This document shows positions 36,716-46,284 of a DNA stretch of 55,910 nt, one piece after another. How positions within the stretch are numbered: the stretch's first letter is position 1; each line of letters begins with the position of its first letter. The notes below the pieces were generated by a model. It did no database searches. It saw only the letters and a list, made by a program, of their open reading frames with translations, and was not told where the DNA came from. The translations under genes and the position numbers were made by a program. The stretch is taken from NCBI RefSeq assembly GCF_012515855.1, contig NZ_JAAYXO010000142.1, positions 1 to 55,910 of the forward strand, in the 5' to 3' direction. The DNA comes from Gordonia sp. (in: high G+C Gram-positive bacteria). Lineage in GTDB: Bacteria; Actinomycetota; Actinomycetes; Mycobacteriales; Mycobacteriaceae.

Positions 36716-39700
36716 CTATCCGCCGAACACCTCGGTCACCACGGCCTTGGCCCGGCGAGTCACGCGCATGTAGTGCTCCAGGAACTCCTGAGCCTCGTCC
36801 TGCGGCCAGCCCGCAGCGTAGGCCACCGACCGCAGCGCGCTGCCCGGTCCCGGCAGCTGATCGACCGGCTTTCCGCGCACCAACACCAGCGCATTGCGCG
36901 CCTTGGTGGCCGTCAACCAGGCGTCGGTCAGTTTCTCGACCTGCTCCTCGGTCAGCAGTTCCAGCTCGCGGATCGCCTCGAGGGTTTCGAGCGTCGACGT
37001 GTTGTGCAGGGCCGGATACTCGTGGGCGTACCGCAACTGGGTCAGCTGCACCGTCCACTCGACGTCGGCCAGGCCACCGCGTCCCAGCTTGGTGTGCGTG
37101 GCCGGATCGGCTCCGCGCGGCAGTCGCTCGGCGTCGATGCGCGCCTTGATCCGGCGGATCTCACGCACCGCCTCCGACGACACTCCGCCTTCCGGGTAAC
37201 GCGTCACGTCGATCATGTGCAGGAACTCCAGACCCAGGTCGGCATCGCCCGCGACCGCATGCGCGCGCAGCAGCGCCTGCACCTCCCACGCCTGTGCCCA
37301 CTGGCGGTAGTAGGCCTCGTACGACGCGAGCGTGCGCACGATGGGTCCGTTCTTGCCTTCGGGCCGGAGGCCGACGTCCACTTCGAGCGGCGGGTCGGCA
37401 CTCGGGGTGCCGAGCATCTTGCGGACCCGGTCGGCCACGGTCTGCGACCATTTGAGCGCCTCGGACTCGTCCTCGCCGTCGTTCGGGTCGCAGACGAACA
37501 GCACGTCGGCATCCGAGCCGTACCCGAGTTCGCCACCTCCGAGTCGTCCCATCCCGATCACCGCGATCCGCGCGGGCGCCTCGGTGCCGGCGGAGAGGCT
37601 CGACGCGATCACCTTGTCGAGTGCGGCGCCGAGCACCGCTGCCCAGACGGTCGAGAGCGCGCGGCAGACCTCCTGCACCGACATCAGCCCCAACAGGTCG
37701 GCCGAGGCGATCCGCGCCAACTCGGCTCGTCGATGGGATCGGGCGACCGCGATCGCCCGATCGAGGTCCGACGCCCGCATCGTCGACGCGACAAGTCCTT
37801 TCACCACGTCTACAGAGTCGACCTCGGTGAGCTTGGGGCCGGTCGCGCCGGAGGAGTACAGCTGAATTACATCGGGCGACCGCATCAGGAGGTCGGCGAT
37901 GTACTCGCTGGTTCCGAGAACGTGCATCAATCGCTCGGCGACCACCCCGTCGTCGCGCAGCAGTCTCAAGAACCACACGACGCCGACCATCTCATCGCAC
38001 AGTCTGCGATAGTTGAGCAGCCCGGCGTCTGGGTCAGGGGTGTCGCTGATGTGCTCCAGCAGACCGGGCAGGATCAGCATCTGGATCTGGCCGCTGCGGC
38101 CGGTCTCCGAGCCGAGCGCCCGAATATGCGCCAGGGCGCGATCGGGGAACGACCAACCGAGAACGCTGAGCTGACGTTTGGCCGACTCGTCCGACAACCG
38201 CAGGGCGCCCTTGTCGAGCCTCGACACCGACTCCAGCAGCGGTCGGTAGAAGAGCTTCTCGTGCAGTTGCCGCACGCGAGTTCGCTGCTTGCGCAGTTCC
38301 CGACGCAGCACTTCGACGGCGTCTTTGGTGCCCTCGGGTCGCACGTGCGCGGCCCGTGCGAGCCACCGCATCGCCGCCGTGTCGTCCGGATCGGGCAGCA
38401 GGTGGGTGCGCTGCAGTCGTTGCAGTTGCAGTCGATGCTCGAGCAGCCGGAGGAACTGGTACGACGCCGCCAGATTGGCGCCGTCGTCGCGCCCGATGTA
38501 GCCGCCGTCGGTCAACGCGGCCAGGGCGTCGACCGTCGACTGGACATGCAGGCTGGCGTCCACGCGACCATGCACCATCTGGAGCAGTTGTACCGCGAAC
38601 TCGACGTCGCGAAGGCCGCCGCGTCCCAGCTTAACGTTCCGCGACTTCTCCTCGGGCGGCACCAGCGACTCCACCCGTCGGCGCATCGCCTGCACCTCGA
38701 CGACGAAGTCGTCGCGCTCGGAGGCGTCCCACACCATCGACGAGGTCGCCTCGATGTATTTGGCTCCCAACGCCATCGAGCCGGTCATCGCTCGGGCCTT
38801 CAAGAGGGCCTGGAACTCCCAGGTCTTGGCCCAGCGCCGGTAGTAGGCGACGTGCGATTCCAGCGTCCGGGTGAGGGCTCCGCTCTTTCCTTCGGGCCTC
38901 AGCGCGGCGTCGACGTCGAAGAACGCGATGGACCCCACCCGCATCATCTCTCCCGCGATCCGCGCCGATGTCGAGTCGGCGGGCTCCGCGACGAAGACGA
39001 TGTCGACGTCGCTGACGTAGTTCAGTTCGCGCGCACCGCATTTGCCCATCGCGATCACCGCGAGTTCGATCTCCAAGGGCTTCATCGCATCGCTGCCCGC
39101 TTCGCCGAGGACCGTCGCGATCGCCACGGCGAGGGCCGCCGTCAATGCCGCGTCGGCCAGACTCGACAACCGACCTCCCACCTCGGGCAGGTACAGGACC
39201 GGTTCGTTCTCGACCGTGGCGGCGAGATCGTGCGCGGCCAAGACGAGCAGCTGATCTCGATAGGCCCGCTGCAGTGCGACGACGGCGTCCGCCCCGATCA
39301 GCTTCGATCGGTACAGCAGGTCACCGTGGCCGACGGCGGTCGGCTCCGGCACCGCGTCCACCGCGTCCAACAACGCCTCTCGTACCTCGACCTCGTCGGG
39401 CAGTCGGTCCTCGAGCAGCACTCGCCAGGTGCGGGGCTGCGCGACGAGGTGGTCGCCGAGGGCGTCCGAGCCGCCGAGCACCGACAGCAGTCGGCCGCGG
39501 AACCGCTTGTCGCTCCGCAGCAGACCATCGAGTTCGGGCCACGCCTCCGGATCGGCTTCGCGGAGGCGTACCAGCGCACCGAGCGCCAGGTCTGCGTCGG
39601 GCGCTCGTGACAGCGACCAGAGCACGTCGATGCTTCCGACACCCGTCCAGCCGAGCGACTCGAGCAGATCGCGCGCCTCCGGCTGCAGCAGTCCGAGCCG

Positions 39701-39742
39701 GCCGGGACTGGGAACCGCCGACCGGCCGCGTGAAACAGTCAC
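36716..39742 (-). CDS. glnE: Bifunctional glutamine synthetase adenylyltransferase / deadenylase
   Basis: A 1008-residue cytoplasmic enzyme that adds and removes AMP on the tyrosine of type I glutamine synthetase according to nitrogen status. It has two nucleotidyltransferase domains with the repeated pattern [21 protein letters not shown] (N-terminal half) and [21 protein letters not shown] (C-terminal half), each with the Asp-x-Asp metal pair, and GlnD_UR-type linker segments with RGGLRDVEF and RGGLADVEW. Length fits the actinobacterial family. It starts 9 nt after glnA2. Its expected target is GlnA1, which has the tyrosine; GlnA2 does not. Confidence 0.97.
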   Translation of the reverse strand: MTVSRGRSAVPSPGRLGLLQPEARDLLESLGWTGVGSIDVLWSLSRAPDADLALGALVRLREADPEAWPELDGLLRSDKRFRGRLLSVLGGSDALGDHLVAQPRTWRVLLEDRLPDEVEVREALLDAVDAVPEPTAVGHGDLLYRSKLIGADAVVALQRAYRDQLLVLAAHDLAATVENEPVLYLPEVGGRLSSLADAALTAALAVAIATVLGEAGSDAMKPLEIELAVIAMGKCGARELNYVSDVDIVFVAEPADSTSARIAGEMMRVGSIAFFDVDAALRPEGKSGALTRTLESHVAYYRRWAKTWEFQALLKARAMTGSMALGAKYIEATSSMVWDASERDDFVVEVQAMRRRVESLVPPEEKSRNVKLGRGGLRDVEFAVQLLQMVHGRVDASLHVQSTVDALAALTDGGYIGRDDGANLAASYQFLRLLEHRLQLQRLQRTHLLPDPDDTAAMRWLARAAHVRPEGTKDAVEVLRRELRKQRTRVRQLHEKLFYRPLLESVSRLDKGALRLSDESAKRQLSVLGWSFPDRALAHIRALGSETGRSGQIQMLILPGLLEHISDTPDPDAGLLNYRRLCDEMVGVVWFLRLLRDDGVVAERLMHVLGTSEYIADLLMRSPDVIQLYSSGATGPKLTEVDSVDVVKGLVASTMRASDLDRAIAVARSHRRAELARIASADLLGLMSVQEVCRALSTVWAAVLGAALDKVIASSLSAGTEAPARIAVIGMGRLGGGELGYGSDADVLFVCDPNDGEDESEALKWSQTVADRVRKMLGTPSADPPLEVDVGLRPEGKNGPIVRTLASYEAYYRQWAQAWEVQALLRAHAVAGDADLGLEFLHMIDVTRYPEGGVSSEAVREIRRIKARIDAERLPRGADPATHTKLGRGGLADVEWTVQLTQLRYAHEYPALHNTSTLETLEAIRELELLTEEQVEKLTDAWLTATKARNALVLVRGKPVDQLPGPGSALRSVAYAAGWPQDEAQEFLEHYMRVTRRAKAVVTEVFGG

Positions 39743-39751
39743 CCAGGCCCC

Positions 39752-41089
39752 TTACAGCGGAAGGTACTTCTCGAGTTCGTACGGCGTCACGCGACCACGA
39801 TACGCGGCCCATTCAGCCCGCTTGTTGCGAAGGAAGTAGTCGAAGACGTGCTCGCCGAGAGTCTCTGCGACCAGCTCGGACTTCTCCATCTCGACGAGCG
39901 CCTCGGCCAGCGATCCCGGAAGTTCGCTGTATCCCATGGCGCGACGCTCCGCCTCGGTCAACGCCCAGACGTTGTCCTCGGCCTCCTCGGGCAGTTCGTA
40001 CTCGTTCTCGATGCCCTTCAAACCGGCGGCGAGCAGGACCGCGAAAGTGAGGTACGGATTGCACGCCGAGTCGGGCGTGCGGATCTCGACGCGACGCGAC
40101 GACGACTTGTTCGGCGTGTACAACGGCAGTCGGATCATCGCCGAACGGTTGGCTCCGCCCCAGGTGGCGGCAGTGGGGGCCTCATCGCCATAGATCAGCC
40201 GCTTGTAGCTGTTGACCCACTGGTTGGTGACGGCGCTGATCTCGTTGGCGTGCCGCAGGATTCCGGCGATGAATCGCTTGCCGGTCACCGACAGCTGCAT
40301 CGGATCGTCGGGGTTGTGGAAGGCATTGGTGTCTCCTTCGAACAGGCTCATGTGCGTGTGCATCGCCGAGCCCGGGTAGTCGCTGAACGGCTTCGGCATG
40401 AAGGTCGCGCGGACGCCGTCGCTGAAGGCCACCTGCTTCACCAGGTAACGGAAGGTCATCACGTTGTCGGCCATCGAGAGCGCGTCGGCGTAACGCAGGT
40501 CGATCTCCTGCTGACCGGGCGCACCCTCGTGGTGCGAGAACTCGACCGAGATGCCCATCGCCTCGAGCGCATCGATGGCGTGGCGCCGGAAGTTGGGTGC
40601 GAGCGCGTGGAAGGCCTGGTCGAAGTACCCGCCGCGGTCGGCGGGCACCGGCGGGGTGCCGTCGATCGGCCGGTTCTCGAGCAGAAAGAATTCGATCTCC
40701 GGGTGGACGTAGCAGGTGAACCCGAGATCGGCGGCCTTGTTGAGCTGGCGGCGGAGCACATTGCGCGGGTCGGCCCACGACGGCGAACCGTCGGGCATGG
40801 TGATGTCGCAGAAGATGCGCGCCGAGTACAGCTCGCCTTCGTCGCGCCACGGCAGGATCTGGAAGGTCGACGGGTCGGGCTTGGCCACCATGTCCGCCTC
40901 CGAGACACGGGAGAAGCCTTCGATCGCCGAGCCGTCGAAACCGATGCCTTCGGCGAAGGCGCCTTCGAGCTCGGCGGGAGCGATCGCCACCGACTTCAGA
41001 TAACCGAGGATGTCGGTGAACCACAGACGGACGAAGCGGATGTCCCGCTCTTCGAGGGTGCGCAGCACAAATTCCTGTTGGCGGTCCAT
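39752..41089 (-). CDS. glnA2: Glutamine synthetase GlnA2
   Basis: A 445-residue type I glutamine synthetase-like enzyme, almost the same length as M. tuberculosis GlnA2. Motifs are FDGSAIEGFSRV, HPEIEFFLLE, FSHHEGAPGQQEIDLRY, MPKPFSDYPGSAMHTHMS and NRSAMIRLP. In place of the adenylylated tyrosine region (DLYELPPEE in GlnA1) it reads DNVWALTEAE, with Trp, so GlnE is unlikely to modify it. The ATG at 41089 is preferred over an upstream frame start because TACAGT ends 8 nt before it. It is co-transcribed with glnE. The homologue is dispensable in M. tuberculosis, and its substrate preference is debated. Confidence 0.94.
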   Translation of the reverse strand: MDRQQEFVLRTLEERDIRFVRLWFTDILGYLKSVAIAPAELEGAFAEGIGFDGSAIEGFSRVSEADMVAKPDPSTFQILPWRDEGELYSARIFCDITMPDGSPSWADPRNVLRRQLNKAADLGFTCYVHPEIEFFLLENRPIDGTPPVPADRGGYFDQAFHALAPNFRRHAIDALEAMGISVEFSHHEGAPGQQEIDLRYADALSMADNVMTFRYLVKQVAFSDGVRATFMPKPFSDYPGSAMHTHMSLFEGDTNAFHNPDDPMQLSVTGKRFIAGILRHANEISAVTNQWVNSYKRLIYGDEAPTAATWGGANRSAMIRLPLYTPNKSSSRRVEIRTPDSACNPYLTFAVLLAAGLKGIENEYELPEEAEDNVWALTEAERRAMGYSELPGSLAEALVEMEKSELVAETLGEHVFDYFLRNKRAEWAAYRGRVTPYELEKYLPL

Positions 41090-41097
41090 ACCACCGA

Positions 41098-41103
41098 ACT
41101 GTA
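41098..41103 (-). promoter_or_regulatory. Leaderless -10 element of glnA2-glnE
   Basis: TACAGT on the minus strand ends 8 nt before the glnA2 ATG. Confidence 0.45.
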
Positions 41104-41269
41104 GAGGTCCCCGGTTACGCACGTGTTAACCCGCGCGGAGCGGCCTCCCTGTGACTAATCCCACCGAATGCCCGGTTCTCCCGGCGTCGGCCCGGTGGAA
41201 CAATTGACATCGTCCACACCAACCCGGGTACCCGCCCCTGCGGGACTCGAGGCAGAAATGAGGCAGACC

Positions 41270-42118
41270 ATGTCGGATGCATCCGTTTACGGTTCCACCG
41301 CTCCCGTCGGCACGCAGGCGCCCCGCCGCGTGACCCGCGTTCACCACCTCGCGCAGTGGAAGGCCGAAGGCCACAAGTGGCCAATGCTGACCGCGTACGA
41401 CTTCTCGACAGCCCGCATCTTCGACGAGGCCGAGATCCCGGTTCTCCTGGTCGGCGACTCGGCCGCCAACGTCGTGTACGGCTACGACACCACCATCCCG
41501 ATCACCAACGATGAGTTGATTCCGCTGGTGCGCGCCGTGGTCCGCGGCGCCCCGCACGCGCTGGTCGTCGCCGACCTGCCGTTCGGCACGTACGAGGCGA
41601 GCCCCCAGCAGGCCCTCGAGACCGCCGTCCGCTACTTCAAGGAGGGCCACGCCCACGCCGTGAAGCTCGAGGGCGGCGACCGGGTCGCGCCGCAGATCGC
41701 CGCGCTGACCGCCGCGGGCATCCCCGTGATGGCACACGTCGGCTTCACCCCGCAGAGCGTCAACGGGCTGGGCGGCTTCCGCGTGCAGGGCCGCGGCGAC
41801 GCCGCCGACCAGTTGGTCGCCGATGCCATCGCAGTCCAGGAAGCGGGAGCCTTCTCCGTGGTCATGGAGATGGTCCCGGCCGACATCGCCGGGCAGATCA
41901 CCCGCAAACTGACCATCCCGACCGTCGGCATCGGCGCAGGCAACGAAACCGACGCACAGGTGCTGGTCTGGCAGGACATGGCCGGCTACACGCACGGCAA
42001 GACCGCCAAGTTCGTCAAGCGCTACGCGTCCGTCGGCGACGACCTCCGCGAAGCCGCACGCACCTACCGCGACGAGGTCGCCCGCGCGAGCTTCCCCGGC
42101 CCCGAGCACTCATACTGA
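41270..42118 (+). CDS. panB: 3-methyl-2-oxobutanoate hydroxymethyltransferase (PanB)
   Basis: Transfers a hydroxymethyl group from methylene-tetrahydrofolate to ketoisovalerate, the first step of pantothenate synthesis. The 282-residue protein keeps [51 protein letters not shown] and TVGIGAG, with metal and substrate residues intact. The ATG at 41270 gives exact length agreement with M. tuberculosis PanB (281) and has GAGG 6 nt upstream; ATG 41258 is an alternative. A TTGACA at 41204-41209 could be its -35, though the -10 is unclear. Confidence 0.96.
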   Translation: MSDASVYGSTAPVGTQAPRRVTRVHHLAQWKAEGHKWPMLTAYDFSTARIFDEAEIPVLLVGDSAANVVYGYDTTIPITNDELIPLVRAVVRGAPHALVVADLPFGTYEASPQQALETAVRYFKEGHAHAVKLEGGDRVAPQIAALTAAGIPVMAHVGFTPQSVNGLGGFRVQGRGDAADQLVADAIAVQEAGAFSVVMEMVPADIAGQITRKLTIPTVGIGAGNETDAQVLVWQDMAGYTHGKTAKFVKRYASVGDDLREAARTYRDEVARASFPGPEHSY

Positions 42119-42134
42119 CCCGAGTCCCCCGCAC

Positions 42135-42176
42135 GCAGAAGCGGCCCGTTCGATTCGTCGAACGGGCCGCTTCTGC
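42135..42176 (+). terminator. Terminator of panB with TTCG tetraloop
   Basis: Perfect 19-bp arms (42135-42153 and 42158-42176) close a TTCG tetraloop, 16 nt after the panB stop. This is one of the strongest hairpins in the window. Confidence 0.88.
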
Positions 42177-42232
42177 ATTCACCGGCAGCGACCGGCCAGC
42201 GTGGGCACGAATGTTCGATCAGCCCTTGCGGT

Positions 42233-42254
42233 TATGATAGGCCTCACATATCAT
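42233..42254 (+). promoter_or_regulatory. AT-rich promoter region of the 13E12-type gene
   Basis: TATGAT at 42233-42238 is a near-consensus -10. An inverted repeat ATGATA...TATCAT (42234-42239 and 42249-42254) covers it. The local A+T content is clearly above the surroundings. No clear -35 was found. Confidence 0.4.
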
Positions 42255-42289
42255 TAGTTCATCGGTTCGACCTCTCACAAGGAGTCAAC

Positions 42290-43819
42290 ATGACGAACCC
42301 GACGGACAACCCGGTCGGAACCATCACCGCGATCGCCACCACCACCGCGATCGCCACCGTCACGGCCATCGCCACCGTCACGGCCATCGCCGACATCGCT
42401 CGCGACGAAGCCCGCCTCGCCTGGCAGCGCTACCAGGCCCTGTACGCACTGCTGCAGAGCCGCAACCAGGAGACCTCCACGAGCGACGACCGCCGACTCC
42501 TCGATTCCGTCACCGTGCTCGGCGCCGAGATCGCCGCGATCCTCGCCGTCGGCGTCAACACCGGCATCCGCAAGGTCACCCTCGCCATCGAAGCGAACGA
42601 ACGCCTCCCGAAGACTGCACGGCTGCTCCGCGACGGCCTCCTGAGTGACCGCGCCTTCTGCAGCATCGTTCTGCAGTGCTCCGCCGTCACCGACGCCGAT
42701 CTCATCGCCGCCATCGACGCCGAGATCGCACAGTCACTCCGCGAACACGGCGCCATCAGCACCAGCATCGCCGACGACACCGCCCGGCGGTACGTCGCCG
42801 AGTACGACGCGGACGGTCTCCGCGACAAGCGCCGCGCCAACACCCCCGGCGTCACCGTCGCCAACGACGTCGACCAGTCCACCCTCACCATTGCGACCAG
42901 CCCGGAAGACATCGCCCTCATCGACAAGGCGAACCGCGCTCGTGCCCTCCAGGTCTGCGCGCACGATTCCCGCACCCTCGGCAAACGCCGCGCCGACGCC
43001 TTCGTCGCCACCCAGCTCGGTACCGAGTTCGACTGCGACTGCGGCCGACCCGACTGCGCCGCGAAGGCCTCCGCCGAGCAGGTCGACGCCCAGTTCGCCC
43101 GCATCGTCGTTCACGTCATCGCCGACGCCGCCACCCTGCGCGGCACCAGCGACAAAGCCGCCTACCTCGACGGCTTCGGCCCCATCGACGCCCACCACGC
43201 CCGCGAGATCGCCGATCGACCCGGCACCCTCGTCCGCACCCTCGACCTCGCAGGCCTCGCCGATCGCACCGCGCAGGCCGCCGACCCGTACCGCCCCACC
43301 GCCGCCTGCGCCACCGCTGTTCGCGGCCTCCACGGCACCTGCGCAGTAGCGGGCTGCAGCCGCCCCGCGTGGAGCTGCGACCTCGACCACGTCACCGAGT
43401 ACAACCACGACGCCCCCGCCGCAGGCGGCGCAACCTGCCCCTGCAATCTGCAACCCAAGTGTCGTCTCCACCACCTGCTCAAGACTTTCGCCGACGGCTG
43501 GCTCGACGACCAGATCACCGACGCCGACGGCACCGTCTGGACCGAGACCACCACCCCGTCCGGGTACACCGTCCGAGCCAGAGCCCGGAACCACTGGCTC
43601 CTGCCCGAGCTCGGGCTCATCCCCTGCCGTCACGGCGAGCCGACCGCTCCGGGTGCCTCAGATCCGACCGACCAACCCGAACGCAGCCGGACCCGCACCG
43701 AGGCCAAACAGGCCTACCGCATGCGCTTGCGCGCCCAGCGGCGCTACCGACTGGCGTGCACCGCGGCGGCCAACGCTCGGGCCGCTTCGCTCGCCAGCGA
43801 TGGCGAGCCACCGTTCTGA
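42290..43819 (+). CDS. DUF222 / HNH endonuclease-signature protein (13E12 repeat family)
   Basis: A 509-residue member of the actinobacterial 13E12 family: a DUF222 domain (about 40-330) and a C-terminal HNH nuclease-like domain with CDLDHVTEYNH, a cysteine pair in TCPCNLQPKCRLHH and the final HH of the motif. A second cysteine cluster, DCDCGRPDCAAKA, lies in the middle. The N-terminus (residues 11-34) is four tandem TxTAIA hexapeptides. AGGAG 5 nt before the ATG fixes the start. Family function is unknown and copies are often numerous and recombining in related genomes. It is absent between panB and Rv2226 in M. tuberculosis. No terminal repeats were found. Confidence 0.88.
   Translation: MTNPTDNPVGTITAIATTTAIATVTAIATVTAIADIARDEARLAWQRYQALYALLQSRNQETSTSDDRRLLDSVTVLGAEIAAILAVGVNTGIRKVTLAIEANERLPKTARLLRDGLLSDRAFCSIVLQCSAVTDADLIAAIDAEIAQSLREHGAISTSIADDTARRYVAEYDADGLRDKRRANTPGVTVANDVDQSTLTIATSPEDIALIDKANRARALQVCAHDSRTLGKRRADAFVATQLGTEFDCDCGRPDCAAKASAEQVDAQFARIVVHVIADAATLRGTSDKAAYLDGFGPIDAHHAREIADRPGTLVRTLDLAGLADRTAQAADPYRPTAACATAVRGLHGTCAVAGCSRPAWSCDLDHVTEYNHDAPAAGGATCPCNLQPKCRLHHLLKTFADGWLDDQITDADGTVWTETTTPSGYTVRARARNHWLLPELGLIPCRHGEPTAPGASDPTDQPERSRTRTEAKQAYRMRLRAQRRYRLACTAAANARAASLASDGEPPF
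42320..42391 (+). repeat. Four 18-bp tandem repeats in the 13E12-type gene
   Basis: Four in-frame 18-bp units encode TITAIA, TTTAIA, TVTAIA and TVTAIA; the last two are identical at DNA level. In-frame period means copy number could change without a frameshift. Confidence 0.9.
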
Positions 43820-43828
43820 GCGGGTGAC

Positions 43829-43834
43829 TAGGCT
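43829..43834 (+). promoter_or_regulatory. Leaderless -10 element of the proline iminopeptidase gene
   Basis: TAGGCT ends 6 nt before the ATG at 43841, inside the 21-bp gap after the 13E12-type gene, so this gene has its own promoter. Confidence 0.5.
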
Positions 43835-43840
43835 GAATTC

Positions 43841-44806
43841 ATGCGAACGCTGTACCCGCCGATCGAGGCATACGAGTCCGGACATCTCAACGTCGGCGAC
43901 GGTCAGGAGATCTATTGGGAGACCTCGGGCAACCCCGACGGCAAGCCCGTGGTGTTCGTCCACGGCGGCCCGGGTGGCGGCACCGGAGCCAAGCAGCGGC
44001 AGTTCTTCGACCCGTCGCGATACCGCATCGTGCTGTTCGACCAGCGCGGCTGCGGACAGTCGCGTCCGCACATCGCCGACGGCGCCGACCTCTCGGTCAA
44101 CACCACCGCACACCTGATCGCCGACATGGAACAGCTGCGAGAGCACCTGGGCGTCGAGCAGTGGCAGGTGTTCGGCGGTTCGTGGGGCTCGACCCTCGGA
44201 CTGTCGTACGCGCAGGCCCACCCCGACCGCGTCACCGAGTTGGTCCTGCGCGGCATCTTCCTGCTGCGTCGCAGTGAGATCGACTGGTACTACAACGGGG
44301 GCGCGTCGCACATCTACCCCGACGTGTGGGAGACCTACCTCGAACCGATCCCCGCGGGCCAACGCGACGGCGATCTGGTCGCCGCCTACAATCGTCTGCT
44401 GACCGGCGACGACCGCACCGCGGCGCAGCGTGCGGCCACCGCATGGACCACCTGGGAGAACAAGACCAGTTACCTGCTCCCCCAGCACGATTCGGGGGAC
44501 GGCGACCGCTTCGACCTCGCCTTCGCGACCATCGAGAACCATTACTTCGTGAACCACGGATTCATGGAGGACGGACAGATCCTCGACCGGATCGATGCCA
44601 TCGCCCACATTCCGGCAGTGATCGTTCAAGGCCGATACGATGTGGTTTGTCCGATGCGCAGCGCCTGGGACCTCCATCGTTCCTGGCCGAACGCGCAGTT
44701 GCACATCGTCGACGACGCCGGACACGCGTCGTTCGAACCCGGCATCGTCCACCGTCTGGTCGAAGCCACCGACCATTTCGCCGTCACCAGGAGCGCGCAA
44801 GAATGA
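43841..44806 (+). CDS. pip: Proline iminopeptidase (S33 family)
   Basis: A 321-residue alpha/beta hydrolase that removes N-terminal proline from peptides. It has HGGPGGG (41-47), FDQRGCGQS (66-74), the nucleophile Ser114 in GGSWGS, and the C-terminal GRYDVVCP and GHASFEP carrying the Asp and His of the triad. This arrangement is specific to prolyl iminopeptidases. It is the first gene of a two-gene unit with the CYTH-CHAD gene (4-nt ATGA overlap). No signal peptide, so cytoplasmic. M. tuberculosis has other peptidases (Rv2223c-Rv2224c) in this neighbourhood. Confidence 0.93.
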   Translation: MRTLYPPIEAYESGHLNVGDGQEIYWETSGNPDGKPVVFVHGGPGGGTGAKQRQFFDPSRYRIVLFDQRGCGQSRPHIADGADLSVNTTAHLIADMEQLREHLGVEQWQVFGGSWGSTLGLSYAQAHPDRVTELVLRGIFLLRRSEIDWYYNGGASHIYPDVWETYLEPIPAGQRDGDLVAAYNRLLTGDDRTAAQRAATAWTTWENKTSYLLPQHDSGDGDRFDLAFATIENHYFVNHGFMEDGQILDRIDAIAHIPAVIVQGRYDVVCPMRSAWDLHRSWPNAQLHIVDDAGHASFEPGIVHRLVEATDHFAVTRSAQE

Positions 44807-46284
44807 GTCCCTCCCACTCCATCGAAGTCGAGTTGAAGTTCGATGTCGACGCCGGCCTGCCCGCACCCGACCTCAACGGCCTCACCGACGGCTGCACCGT
44901 CGGCGAACCGGCCACCTACCTGCTCGAGGCGACCTACTTCGACACCGCAGACACCCTGCTCGCCAAGAACCGAATGACCCTGCGTCGCCGCACCGGCGGG
45001 ACGGACGCCGGATGGCACCTCAAGCGCCCCTCGTCGGTGCCCGGCGGCCGCAAGGAGACCGCCGTGGACTTCGGTGAGGGCAGCGACGACGTGGTTCCCG
45101 CAGCTCTGCGCGCCCAGATCCTCACCGTCATTCGATCCGCGGAACTGGTGCCCGTCGCCACCATCACCACCGACCGAACCGTCACCACCGTCCTCGACGC
45201 CCAGGGGACGCCCCTCGCCGAGTTCTGCGAAGACGTGGTGAGCGCCGAGTCGCTGCTCCCCGGTGGCGGCGTGAACCGCTGGGCGGAGTGGGAGTTCGAG
45301 CTCGTCGGCGGGGACGCAGCACTGCTCAAGCGCGCCAAACACACGCTTCGGTCGGCCGGCGCCCGCGAGGCGTCGAGCGTCTCGAAGCTCGCTCGCGCCA
45401 TCGGCACCCAGCCGCACGACGACCTGATCCGGGCCCTGCCGAAGAAGGCCTCCGCGCTCGGGCTGGTGCAGTACGACCTCGCCTCGCATCGCGACGACCT
45501 GCATGCCTGGGACCCCCTCGCCCGTGAGAACGCCCACGACGCCGTGCACCAGATGCGCATCGCCGCGCGCAAGATCCGCTCGATCCTCCGGTCCTACCCC
45601 GGCGTCATCGCCCCGGAGATGGCCGCCCCCGTGGCAGACGAGCTGCGCCTCCTCGGCGAGGTGCTCGGCGACGCCCGCGACCGCGAGGTCCGGCTCGCGA
45701 CCAACGAACTGCTCCTGGCGCGGGAAGACGCCCCCGCCGATTTGGTGAAGGCCCTCGTCGACGACGAGCGCGACGGCCACCAGCAGGCGCTCAAGGCCCT
45801 GCGCTTCGCGCTCTCGACCCAGCGCTACATCACGATGCTCGACGATCTCGACCGACTGATCACGGCCCCGATTCCCGGCCCGATGGCCGAGCGACCGGCA
45901 CGCGACATCGCAGCCGACGCAGTCGGCGGTGCGTACTCCCGGATGGTCAAAGCGGAGAAGAAGCTCCGTAAGTACACGCCGTGGTCACCGGAGTGGATGG
46001 AACAGCTGCACACCATCCGCAAGCGTGCCAAGGCGCTGCGATACACCGCGGAATCGGCGGCGCCGTTGAATCGCCGCGCCCTGGACCGGGCAGGCGCCGA
46101 AGCCAAGAAGGTGCAGACCTACCTCGGCGACTTCAACGACACCGTCGTCAATCGACGCCGGTTGACGGAGATCGCCACCGACCCGTCGTTGTCTCCCGAG
46201 GCGGTCTTCGTCCTGGGTCGCATCGACGCCCACGAGGAATCGCGCGGTCGTCGCGCCGTCAAGAAGTACCGCCGCGCCCGCTGA
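44803..46284 (+). CDS. CYTH and CHAD domain protein
   Basis: A 493-residue protein with two domains for polyphosphate-type chemistry. The CYTH (triphosphate tunnel) domain, about 5-195, shows the ExExK motif IEVELKF (Glu8, Glu10, Lys12) and RRRTGG. The CHAD domain, about 205-485, is helical with conserved basic and His residues (HDAVHQMRIAARKIRS and LHTIRKRAKALRY). CHAD domains bind inorganic polyphosphate in known cases, and CYTH domains hydrolyse triphosphates; the exact reaction here is unknown. Syntenic with Rv2226. The last 26 bp overlap the 3' end of the ribonuclease gene on the other strand. Confidence 0.9.
   Translation: MSPSHSIEVELKFDVDAGLPAPDLNGLTDGCTVGEPATYLLEATYFDTADTLLAKNRMTLRRRTGGTDAGWHLKRPSSVPGGRKETAVDFGEGSDDVVPAALRAQILTVIRSAELVPVATITTDRTVTTVLDAQGTPLAEFCEDVVSAESLLPGGGVNRWAEWEFELVGGDAALLKRAKHTLRSAGAREASSVSKLARAIGTQPHDDLIRALPKKASALGLVQYDLASHRDDLHAWDPLARENAHDAVHQMRIAARKIRSILRSYPGVIAPEMAAPVADELRLLGEVLGDARDREVRLATNELLLAREDAPADLVKALVDDERDGHQQALKALRFALSTQRYITMLDDLDRLITAPIPGPMAERPARDIAADAVGGAYSRMVKAEKKLRKYTPWSPEWMEQLHTIRKRAKALRYTAESAAPLNRRALDRAGAEAKKVQTYLGDFNDTVVNRRRLTEIATDPSLSPEAVFVLGRIDAHEESRGRRAVKKYRRAR

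Noticed and set aside
41113-41136. GTTAC and GTTAAC repeats in the glnA2-panB gap as a GlnR box
   Set aside because: The spacing and second half-site do not match GTnAC-n6-GAAAC in either direction, and the sequence around CACGTG is only roughly symmetric.
42320-42391. Tandem repeats as a CRISPR array
   Set aside because: The 18-bp units are directly adjacent with no spacers and are in frame inside a coding region.
42290-43819. The 13E12-type gene as a complete mobile element
   Set aside because: No terminal inverted repeats, target duplication or integrase were found around it; only the gene and its promoter can be supported.
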